Assembly (NCBI RefSeq): GCF_015845845.1
Contig: NZ_LDIG01000122.1
Location: 1 to 42,249, forward strand
Origin: Paenibacillus dendritiformis
Lineage (GTDB): Bacteria; Bacillota; Bacilli; Paenibacillales; Paenibacillaceae
Length of the DNA stretch: 42,249 nt
Direction of reading: 5' to 3'
Both the position numbers and the translations under genes were made by a program. Position 1 is the stretch's first letter; every line of letters starts with the position of its first letter. Below are positions 26,652 through 35,600 of this stretch, piece after piece. The notes below the pieces were generated by a model that saw only the letters and a list, made by a program, of their open reading frames with translations, made no database searches and was not told the DNA's origin.

Positions 26652-29600
26652 ATGGCCTACACGGACATCGCCATTATCGGTCTAAGCTTGAAGCTGCCAT
26701 TGGCGGAATCCTTGGAGGAATTGGATACGCTCCTCGGCAGCGGGACGGACGCGGTGCGAAATTTGCCGGATAGCAGACGCCGGCTGAGCGGCTTAGAGTC
26801 CTCGAAGGTGTATATGCAGCTCGGATATTTGGATGAAATCGAATATTTCGATCATGCTTTTTTCAACATCTCGCTGCATGAAGCGATACATATGGACCCG
26901 CAGCAGCGAATTGCGCTTCAGCTAGCTTGCGAGTGTATTGAGAATGCGGGATATTCGCTGTCCCAACTGCGGGGCAGCCGTACCTCGGTCATAATGAGCC
27001 TCGCAGACAACAAGTACCGTTCCTTGCTGCCGGGCAGCTCCGGGGTTGCCTTCGTCGGCACGCTCGGGGCAGCGGCGGCAGGCAAAATTTCATACTACCT
27101 CGATTTGCGGGGTCCCGCGGTCGTCGTCGATACGAGTTGTTCGTCCTCGTTGACCGCCATCCACCAAGCCTGCGTCAATCTCGGCGCCCATGAAGCCGAT
27201 ATGGCGCTAGCCGGGGGCGTCAGCATTATGCTTGATGTCCCGGCAGTCGAAGAGATGGCTGCCGATCCGCTCGGCATTGCCTCGCCACGCGGAAGAAGCC
27301 GGGCCTTCGACGCGGAGGCGGATGGAGCAGGGGCCGGAGAAGGGGGCGGATTCGTCCTGCTCAAGCGGCTCGAAGATGCGGTGCGCGATCATGATCCGAT
27401 CTATGCCGTCATTAAAGGAAGCGCTCTGAATCACGATGGAGGACGTTCCAACTCGTTGGCGGCTCCCAGCCCGCAAGCCCAGACCGAGGTGATTACGGAT
27501 GCGTGGCAAAAAAGCGGCATTCCGCCGGAAACCATTACTTATATCGAAGCGCACGGAACGGGAACGAAGATCGGGGATCCGATCGAGGCGCAAGGGCTCG
27601 ATCATGCCTTCAAGGCTTATACGAATCGAGCCCGCTTCTGCGCGCTGGGCACGATCAAAACCAACATGGGGCATCTTGGCAGCAGCGCCGGAATCGCCGG
27701 ACTCCTCAAAGCCGTGCTGAGCATCCGGCAGCGAAAGCTGTATCCGTTACTGCACTATCGCAAGGCGAATCCGCTCATTTCCTTCGAGAACAGCGCCGTC
27801 TATCCGAATCGCGAATTGCAGCAATGGAATGAGTCACCGAGACGGGCAGGAGTCAGCTCTTTTGGACTTAGCGGGACGAACGTCCATGTCGTCATCGAAG
27901 AGCCGGGGGAGTTGGCCGAGCCAACCGGTCCCGATCCGGTGGAAGAGACGGAATATATTATCAAGCTCAGTGCCATGACGGAGTCTTCCTTCAGACATAC
28001 CGCCGCCAAAATATTGGAGGCCGTAAGAAGCCGGCCTTCCCTGGCCATTCGGGACGTCGCCTGCACCTTAAATGCCGGCCGCGATAACTACTTGTACCGG
28101 ACTGCGTTCGTCGCGGCATCTGTGGACCAACTCAAGTCACAGCTGGAGGCAAGCTTACACTGGAAGCTGACACCGGGCCGCTCCCATCAGGTTGTCCTGC
28201 TGTGTTCTGGCGACATCGATATTCCCGATGCGGCCGTAGAACGGCTGCGCGACCGCTATCCCGCGTTCGACGCACAATGGAACGACTGCTGCAAGGCGAG
28301 CCCGCTTGATCACGCGGCTTCCCGGACGGTCGCGTTCCAATACAGCTTGTTCCGCTGTTGGACAGCGCTGGGCGTACAGCCCAAGCAAGTCGTGGGAACG
28401 GGATGGGGGAATTGGGCGGTAGAGATCATTACCGGCAAGACAAGTCTGGCCGAAGGACTGGAGCAAGCGAAGCTCGCGGCGATGCAGCCCCCGTTCAACG
28501 AACAGGGCTTCGCCAAGGCCATCCGCACGATGATCGGGAACGATAACGTCGTCTTTGTGGAGTTGGGGGTGAACGGGAAGCTGTCCCGCATAATCGCGGA
28601 GCAGTATCCCTACTGCAAGGTGCTCGGATCGTGGGACGAGCGGATCTCGATGTTAGGCGTACTGCGCGCCTTGTACGAGCATCATGTTGACATGGATTGG
28701 GCCGCGCACGCCCGTTGTTATCCGGGTCGAAGAATCCATCTCCCGGGATACGGCTTCGATCGCATCAAGTGCTGGCCTGAGATCAGCAGGCCGGACCCGG
28801 AGAGGAACCCGAATAAGCCGCTGAATCCGATAGAACGCCATCAGGAGCAGACAACCAAGCATTGGTTCAACGGCACGGCTGCCGAGTCCTTGCTCGCCTC
28901 CGTCTGGAGCGAAGTGTTAGAGAGCAGGTCATTTGGACGCGACGACGACTTTTTCGATCTGGGCGGCAACTCGTTGATGGGGATGCAAATCATTCTGCGA
29001 GTCAAGGACAAGGCGGGGGTCGAGCTGGACTTCGATCATTTGTATGAATACCCGACCTTGCGGCAATTGGCGGCGTTCATCGACCGTCTTGGACGCGAGT
29101 CGGATGCTTCTGCGGCAGAAGAGACAACCGAGCCGCGGCATGTTCCCGATCTTGGACCGGTGCAGCGGGACGAGCTTATGCCTTTATCCCATGAACAAAT
29201 GAGAATGATGACGATCTACCAGCATGATCCGGATTCCGCTTCCTATAATATGCCGGCAGCGATTGAATTGAAGGGGGAACTGGATGCAAGGGCGCTGGAA
29301 GAGGCGCTCTGCCGCATCGTCATGAGACATGAAATCTTGCGAACGATCTACTGTAATCACGAAGGCGGCGTGTATCAACAGGTGATGCCCGCCGATCGAT
29401 TCACATTCGAGATACAAGAGGTTGGCGGGCTGCGCCCGGATCTGCTGGAACGGGAAATCGGCCAGTATGCAAGCGAACCGTTCAAGTTATTCGAAGACCT
29501 GTCGTTTCGGGCGAAGCTGCTGCGATGCGAACCGGACGTAAGCATTCTGCTCCTCAATATTCATCATATCGCCGCTGACGGCTGGTCGATCCACATTTTG

Positions 29601-30536
29601 ATCAAGGAGCTGATAATCATTTACTGTGCGCTGCTTCTTGGCGAGGAGCCGGCCTTGGAGGACTTGCCCTGCAGCTACGCCGACTACGCCTATTGGCAAG
29701 CACAAACGGCGGCTCTGGAGCCGGTGCATGAGCGGCTGGATTTTTGGATTCGCCACTTACAGGATGCTCCGCAGCGATTATTGTTCCCTACGGATTATCC
29801 AAGACCTGACGTGTTGACGAATCGCGGAGACATCTATCTATTCACCGTCGGCAAGGAGCTGACTTCGCGAGCCAAAGCATGGTGCCGGGAGCAGGATGCC
29901 ACTCTGTTCATGTTTCTGTTCTCGATCTATAACCTGCTCGTCTTCCGCTATACGAACCAGAACGATATTTGCATCGGCGTGCCTGTGGCCAACCGCATTC
30001 ATCGGCATACAGAGCCGTTGATCGGCTTTTTTGCCAATACGCTCGCTTTGCGCACACAGCTCCATGGACAGGATACTTTTCTTGACCTGCTGAAGCGGGT
30101 GAAGCACACGGTGACGGATGCGTTCAAGCATCAGGACGTGCCGTTCCATCACGTCGTCGAGGCTGTGGCTCCGGAGCGGAATGCCGCCTGTACGCCGTTG
30201 TTCCAGCATGCATTTGCGTTGCAGAATGCCGGGCGCAATGCTCTGATGCTGCCGAACTTGTCTGTCCGCTTTCTCGAGACCGCCAGCAAAGCAGCCAAGT
30301 TCGACATGACCTTGTCCTTCTATGAAGATGCCGGCGAGTTGATTGGCATGATCGAATACAACCGCGATCTGTTCCGGAAAGAGACGATCGAACGATATGC
30401 GGAGCATTATTGCCGCTTGATGTCCAGCGCCTGCGAAGCGCCTCACGCCAAGCTGATGACTTTATCGATGCTGTCCGAAGAAGAGCAGCGCATCGTGCTC
30501 GGCGCCGCTCTGTCCGATGAAGAGTACGAATTCTAG
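26652..30536 (+). CDS. Hybrid protein 5: KS - degenerate AT - ACP - C
   Basis: The 1294-residue protein has AGGAGG about 8 nt before its ATG. The ketosynthase carries Cys163 (DTSCSSS), His301 (EAHGTGT) and His341 (TNMGHLG), so it should be active. The following AT is only about 190 residues long, against about 340 in the upstream PKS, and its nucleophile motif GHSxG reads GTGWG near 582-586, losing both His and Ser. Only the C-terminal 'ELGVNGKL' and 'LPGYGF' pieces are recognisable. It cannot load its own carrier; an AT acting in trans, perhaps that of protein 3, is required. The carrier motif is LGGNS with Ser774. A complete condensation domain follows (about 845-1285) with HHIAADG at 971-977 and then the protein ends. 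The C domain therefore needs its acceptor on another protein, most simply the A-KR-T at the N-terminus of protein 6. Confidence 0.9.
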   Translation: MAYTDIAIIGLSLKLPLAESLEELDTLLGSGTDAVRNLPDSRRRLSGLESSKVYMQLGYLDEIEYFDHAFFNISLHEAIHMDPQQRIALQLACECIENAGYSLSQLRGSRTSVIMSLADNKYRSLLPGSSGVAFVGTLGAAAAGKISYYLDLRGPAVVVDTSCSSSLTAIHQACVNLGAHEADMALAGGVSIMLDVPAVEEMAADPLGIASPRGRSRAFDAEADGAGAGEGGGFVLLKRLEDAVRDHDPIYAVIKGSALNHDGGRSNSLAAPSPQAQTEVITDAWQKSGIPPETITYIEAHGTGTKIGDPIEAQGLDHAFKAYTNRARFCALGTIKTNMGHLGSSAGIAGLLKAVLSIRQRKLYPLLHYRKANPLISFENSAVYPNRELQQWNESPRRAGVSSFGLSGTNVHVVIEEPGELAEPTGPDPVEETEYIIKLSAMTESSFRHTAAKILEAVRSRPSLAIRDVACTLNAGRDNYLYRTAFVAASVDQLKSQLEASLHWKLTPGRSHQVVLLCSGDIDIPDAAVERLRDRYPAFDAQWNDCCKASPLDHAASRTVAFQYSLFRCWTALGVQPKQVVGTGWGNWAVEIITGKTSLAEGLEQAKLAAMQPPFNEQGFAKAIRTMIGNDNVVFVELGVNGKLSRIIAEQYPYCKVLGSWDERISMLGVLRALYEHHVDMDWAAHARCYPGRRIHLPGYGFDRIKCWPEISRPDPERNPNKPLNPIERHQEQTTKHWFNGTAAESLLASVWSEVLESRSFGRDDDFFDLGGNSLMGMQIILRVKDKAGVELDFDHLYEYPTLRQLAAFIDRLGRESDASAAEETTEPRHVPDLGPVQRDELMPLSHEQMRMMTIYQHDPDSASYNMPAAIELKGELDARALEEALCRIVMRHEILRTIYCNHEGGVYQQVMPADRFTFEIQEVGGLRPDLLEREIGQYASEPFKLFEDLSFRAKLLRCEPDVSILLLNIHHIAADGWSIHILIKELIIIYCALLLGEEPALEDLPCSYADYAYWQAQTAALEPVHERLDFWIRHLQDAPQRLLFPTDYPRPDVLTNRGDIYLFTVGKELTSRAKAWCREQDATLFMFLFSIYNLLVFRYTNQNDICIGVPVANRIHRHTEPLIGFFANTLALRTQLHGQDTFLDLLKRVKHTVTDAFKHQDVPFHHVVEAVAPERNAACTPLFQHAFALQNAGRNALMLPNLSVRFLETASKAAKFDMTLSFYEDAGELIGMIEYNRDLFRKETIERYAEHYCRLMSSACEAPHAKLMTLSMLSEEEQRIVLGAALSDEEYEF

Positions 30537-30569
30537 AACGCATCCCATCGTATCGAAAGGAGCACTGCC

Positions 30570-31823
30570 ATGCGCGTAATAAACGATGAACGAACCGATA
30601 CGCTATACCCCGTCGGGGACCTGCCGCCGATAGGAACGGTGCCTAAATATATGCATGCGTGGACGGTGCGGGAAGATCGCTTTGGCGAACCGCTCACCGC
30701 TTTCCGGGAAGAAATCGTGGAAGTCCCCAAGCCGCGCAGAGGGGAACTGATCGTCCTGAATATGGCTGCCGGGATCAATTACAACGGAATTTGGGTAGGT
30801 CTTGGGCAGCCGAAGAACGTCATTGAAGATCATGGCAAATGGGGAGAGCGCAAAGAGGATTTCTTTATTTGCGGCTCGGAAGCTGCCGGCATCGTCTATG
30901 AGGTGGGCGAAGGCGTGAAGGATTTCAAGGTGGGAGACGAGGTATATATCCTATGCGCGCAAGCGGACTATGAGAGCTGCCCGATCGTGCAAGCCGGCAA
31001 AGATCCGATGACCAGCCCCTCGTTCCGGGTATGGGGGTACGAGTCCAATTGGGGAAGCTTCGCCCAATTCAGCAGAGTGCAGCAGCAGCAGTGCTTCATC
31101 AAGCCGAAGGCGCTGAGCTGGGAAGAGGCGGCCTGCTCGCTTGGCACCGGCCTGACCGTGCTGCGCATGCTGACCAACTATCAGGAGCATGCCGTCAAGC
31201 CCGGAGACATCGTGCTTATCTGGGGAGGCTACGGCGGCCTGGGGAGCATGGCGATCCAAATCGTGAAGCATTACGGCGGGATCCCGATCGCGGTCATATC
31301 CGATGACGCCAGGGCGGAGCTGTGCATGCAGCTTGGCGCGAAGGGCTGTATCAACCGGCAAAAGTATAAGCATTTCGGCGCGCTCGAACAAGATTACAAA
31401 GACCCGCATGTGTACAAGGCATGGCTGAAGGACGCGCTTCGCATGCGCAGGGAGATATACAACATCGTTGGGAAAAAGGCCAATCCCGATATTGTCATCG
31501 AGCATCCGGGAGAATCGACCTTGCCGACGTCCATGTTTCTGTGCGCACGCGGCGGCATGGTCGTGACTTGCGGCGCAACGACCGGATATATCGGCAGCCT
31601 CGATCTTCGCTTCTTATGGCTTCATCAGAAACGGCTGCAAGGCAGTCATATCGGCAGACGGGAAGAAGTGCCCGTGCTGATGGATCTGATCGGGCAGGGA
31701 GCGCTGCGCCCCGTCATTTCCAAGATACTGGATTGGAAGCAGCTTGCGGAAGGGCATCAGCTTCTCTACGACAATAAGCATCCCGGCGGAAATATGGCTC
31801 TATTAATAGGTGCCCGAAGATGA
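30570..31823 (+). CDS. ccr: Crotonyl-CoA carboxylase/reductase
   Basis: The 417-residue protein belongs to the zinc-free medium-chain dehydrogenase family that reductively carboxylates 2-enoyl-CoA esters with NADPH and CO2, giving ethylmalonyl-CoA or longer alkylmalonyl-CoA extender units. It shows the family opening 'AWTVREDRFGEP', AAGINYN (Asn72), WGYES (Glu158), the nucleotide motif GGYGGLG (219-225) and QGSH (His360). By motif alignment Asn72, Glu158 and His360 correspond to the residues known to hold CO2, so true carboxylation rather than plain reduction is likely. Length is close to the family norm of about 420-450. AAAGGAG precedes the ATG. Its place between PKS genes argues that it supplies the intact AT of protein 3. 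Which enoyl-CoA it uses cannot be read from sequence by eye. Confidence 0.88.
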   Translation: MRVINDERTDTLYPVGDLPPIGTVPKYMHAWTVREDRFGEPLTAFREEIVEVPKPRRGELIVLNMAAGINYNGIWVGLGQPKNVIEDHGKWGERKEDFFICGSEAAGIVYEVGEGVKDFKVGDEVYILCAQADYESCPIVQAGKDPMTSPSFRVWGYESNWGSFAQFSRVQQQQCFIKPKALSWEEAACSLGTGLTVLRMLTNYQEHAVKPGDIVLIWGGYGGLGSMAIQIVKHYGGIPIAVISDDARAELCMQLGAKGCINRQKYKHFGALEQDYKDPHVYKAWLKDALRMRREIYNIVGKKANPDIVIEHPGESTLPTSMFLCARGGMVVTCGATTGYIGSLDLRFLWLHQKRLQGSHIGRREEVPVLMDLIGQGALRPVISKILDWKQLAEGHQLLYDNKHPGGNMALLIGARR

Positions 31824-32593
31824 GCGCGAAGACATCTCAATGGCTGCAGTATTGGACGCCTCTGCCGAATGCTTCGTTCCGTCTCTTTTGCTTGCATCAT
31901 GCCGGAGGGAGCGCCTCGAGCTACGTTCCTTGGCGCCAGCATCTCCCCAAGACGATCGAGCTCTGCCCGATACAATTGCCGGGACGGGAGAACCGTTATG
32001 AGGAACAATTCGAGCTGTCCATTCCGCAGCTTGTCCGGCGGATAGCGGCTGGACTATCACCTTATTTGGATAGACCGTATGCCATATTCGGACACAGCAT
32101 GGGGGGATTGCTCGGGTACGAGCTCGCGCATGAACTCCGCAGCACCTATTCATGCCCCCCAAGATGGTTATTCGTATCCGGCGTGCTGCCGCCGGAACGG
32201 TTCGGGAACCGGACGCGATTGTCCGAATTGCCCCAGGAAAAGCTGCTTCAGGCGCTGGAACGGAACTACGGGACTGACATTTCCTTATTCGAGAACAAGG
32301 AATACGCGAATTTTTATGTGCCGATCTTGCGCGCCGACTTCGGGCTAGTGGAAGCATACCGGCATGGTCCAAAGCAGCCGCTTCCTTGCCCGATCAAAGC
32401 TTATAGCGGCAGGCAGGATCCGCTCATATCGCTGCGCGACTTGGTCATGTGGGAGCGGCATACAAGCCATTTCTTTTCGTATCGCATCTATGAGGGCGGG
32501 CATTTCTTCCTTAACGATTGCATCGAATCGATGTGCGCAGACATCGATCAGTGCTTGCGATTGCAGCTGCAGCCAGCTGACTGGAAGCATTGA
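31820..32593 (+). CDS. Type II thioesterase (external editing thioesterase)
   Basis: The 257-residue alpha/beta hydrolase has the nucleophile elbow GHSMGG (Ser93), Asp200 in SGRQDP and His228 in EGGHFF. It also has the N-terminal 'CLHHAGGSASSY' and 'LPGRENR' blocks typical of stand-alone thioesterases in NRPS and PKS clusters, such as those of the surfactin and gramicidin type. These enzymes release wrong or misprimed acyl groups from carrier proteins and are cytosolic. The start overlaps the carboxylase/reductase stop (ATGA). It is not the product-releasing thioesterase of the line. Confidence 0.92.
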   Translation: MSAKTSQWLQYWTPLPNASFRLFCLHHAGGSASSYVPWRQHLPKTIELCPIQLPGRENRYEEQFELSIPQLVRRIAAGLSPYLDRPYAIFGHSMGGLLGYELAHELRSTYSCPPRWLFVSGVLPPERFGNRTRLSELPQEKLLQALERNYGTDISLFENKEYANFYVPILRADFGLVEAYRHGPKQPLPCPIKAYSGRQDPLISLRDLVMWERHTSHFFSYRIYEGGHFFLNDCIESMCADIDQCLRLQLQPADWKH

Positions 32594-32640
32594 ACCCGCT
32601 TCTTTCAGCATCCTTTACAGCATCACTAACAGCGTCACTT

Positions 32641-32648
32641 AAGGAGGG
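32641..32648 (+). promoter_or_regulatory. Ribosome binding site supporting a TTG start for protein 6
   Basis: AAGGAGGG lies 6 nt before TTG at 32655, in the frame of the large open reading frame. The first in-frame ATG (32697) has only a poor Shine-Dalgarno, so the TTG start is preferred. A TTG start may keep initiation of this giant protein modest. Confidence 0.65.
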
Positions 32649-32654
32649 AACGAC

Positions 32655-35600
32655 TTGTCGCATCTACCGGATCGATTGCTCGATCTTGAGAAAAAAATGA
32701 GAGAAGAGAAATCATGCAAACGGCTTGCCATCTTCGTCGAGAAAAGGAATGCTCCGCTTGCGCCCTTGCATTTGGCCGATGTGCTGCCTGAACGTCATGC
32801 GGCCTATCGCTCTCAGGGCGCATCGAAGGGCGCAGATTCCGCCACGGCACGCGAAAGTTCCGCGGCCGCTTCCGCGCATGAAGCGGAGCGGCACCCGCTT
32901 GCTTATGTATACGGGGGCGATATTGACGTTCGCCCGGGAGATCCCGCCGCGATAGCGGATGTGCTCTTGCGGGCATGTCAAATATCCGGTCACAAGGAAC
33001 TTGTCTTTGTGTCAAATCAAGGCCAGGAGGAATCCGTTACCTACAACGGACTTCTTGCGGACGCGAAGCGGGTCCTGCATGGATTGCAGCAGACAGGCTT
33101 ACGGCCGCAGCAGCATATCCTGTTCCAATTCCGTAATCATCGGAGCTTCATTACGGCCTTCTGGGCTTGCGCGCTGGGCGGGTATATCCCTGTTCCGGTC
33201 GCGCCTGCTCCCGTCTATCATGAGCGGAATTCCGCCGTGATGAGATTGCGAAATGCATGGGAGATGCTGAACGAGCCGCCCATACTGACCGATGACGAAC
33301 TGTCGGGCCCGTTGCAGGAACTAACCGCACTATGGCAGACAACCGGCCTCGTGATTCGAAATATAGAGGACCTGAAGCAAGGGGATGCTGCGGCTGAAAT
33401 TTATGCCGCCGGACCCGACGATATCGTCTTATGCCTGCTTACTTCCGGAAGCACCGGGGTTCCGAAGATCGTTCAGCATGCCAGCGGCTCGGTATTGCAT
33501 TTCGCGAAGGCGACCTGCGTCTTCAATCAGCTTGACGAAGAAGATGTCTATTTGAATTGGATGCCTCTCGATCATGTGGGCGGATTGGTGCTGTTTCACT
33601 TGTTAAGCACGTATGCGGCATGCCGGCAGGTCATCGCTTCGATCGATGAATTTATCGCGAATCCGGTTGTATGGCTGGATTGGATGGATCATTACCGGAC
33701 GACAATCTGTTTTGCGCCCAACTTCGCCTATGGTCTCCTTCCTGCCTGCAAAGAAGCCATTTCCTCGCGTCAGTGGGACTTGTCCTCGATGCGATGGTTC
33801 ATTAACGGGGGAGAAGCCGTCGTAGCGAGCACCGCACAGCAATTTCTGCAGCTGCTTGAGCCTCACGGGCTGCGCGGCGATACGATGCTCCCGGCCTACG
33901 GGATGTCGGAGACTTCGTCAGGAATCGTCTATTCCCATCTGTTCACCGCCGATTCACAGTCCGGCATACACCGTATCGACAAGACCACGCTGGGCTCCAC
34001 GGTGCAGTACGCGGAGGAGCATGATCAGAGCGCATCCACGTTCACGGAGCTGGGATATCCGATACCGGGCATGGCCTTCCGCATCGTCGATATGGTGGAT
34101 CGGATCCTGCCCGAGAGGCAAATCGGACGCTTGCAGGTGAAGGGGCCGACCATTATGAAAGGGTATTTCCGGAACGAGCCGGCGAACGAAGCCGCCTTTA
34201 CCTCCGACGGATGGTTTAATACCGGGGATACCGGATTTCTGGATCAGGGACGTTTGACGCTGGTCGGACGAGAGAAAGACGTCATCATTATGAACGGCAA
34301 CAACTATTACAACTATGAACTGGAAGCCTTTATCGAGGAGATCCCCGGGGTTGAACGCAGCTATGCGGCCGCTTGCGCCGTGTGGGACGAGGAGGCGGGA
34401 ACGGATGCGCTCGCCGTATTCATCGTGCCGCAAAGCCGGGAGGAAGCCTTTTGCCGGCAGCTTATAGCCGATATCAAGCAGCACTTAAATCGGCAATTCG
34501 GGATCCAGCCGAAAACCATTCTTCTCGTGGAAAAACAGGATATAGCGAAAACCAACTCCGGCAAGATTCAGCGGGAGCGCTTGACCAAGCAGCTTGTCGG
34601 CGGCCAATTCGATGCCGTAATGAAAAAATGGGATCTTATTCTCGCGAATGAACATACCTTGCCTGACTGGTTTGTTGAACCCGTATGGATGGAGAGCAGT
34701 CTGAGCGAAATCGAAATAGCTCGGTCCGAGGCGCCCGGAAATGAGAGAACGATTCGGAAGCTGATTATTGGGGCTCCATCCCGGCTTACGGATGCACTTA
34801 AGGGAGGAGGAATGGGGGAGCAGGCGATCTGGGCCAGTCCCGGCCATACCTTCGAGCGTCAGGACGCCAATACCTACTGCTTCAGGCCGGATGAGTTCCA
34901 TGATTACTTATCTCTGCTGCAATCCGTACTTGCAGACGGAGAAGACGCTTGGCACATCATTCATGGTTTGAATTATGCCGAAGAACAGATGTGCATCGCC
35001 AGCGTTCAGGATCTGCGGGCTTCGCAAACGCGCGGAAGCCACTCTCTGCTCATGCTGGTAAAAGCTGTGCACCAGTCGAATGTTCCGGTGTCGCAGATCA
35101 GCTTGATCACTTCAGATGCGTTTATGCTTCATCGCGAGGAGCTGCCGGCCATTGGGCATTCGACGCTGCCGGGTATCGTCCATACGGTCAACAAGGAATA
35201 TCCGCATATCCGGTGCAGGTTGATTGATATAAGCAGCCAGGAGCATTTTGATACCGCTGCGCTAATAGCTGAGTTGAATGCGCCGGATTTTCCGGAATTG
35301 ACCGCGCTTCGTCAAGGGAAGCGTTATGTGCAGCGGTTGCAGAAGCTTGACCCGTGCGGCTCTGGCACCGAGCTGCAGGAGCTTCCTTTCCAAGACGGCG
35401 CTTTTTATATCGTGACCGGAGGACTCGGGGGGATCGGGCGGGAGATCGTCAAGGATTTGCTTGCGCATTATCGAATCCGCCTTCTTATCGTCGGACGAAC
35501 GCCGCAATCAGCGGTTCGATATCAGGATGCAAGCCTGGAGGATCGGCATGAAAAGGCCAGAGTCTACCGGGAAATGGAGCAGCTATGCGAGCAGGGAGAC

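Noticed and set aside
15237..30536. A typical trans-AT polyketide synthase
   Set aside because: Protein 3 has a complete AT with GHSLG in cis, and no separate AT gene is seen; only protein 5 lacks a working AT.
30570..31823. Trans-acting enoyl reductase or quinone oxidoreductase instead of a carboxylase/reductase
   Set aside because: The specific opening motif AWTVRED, the AAGINYN and WGYES blocks and the QGSH His fit the carboxylating family better than plain enoyl reductases.
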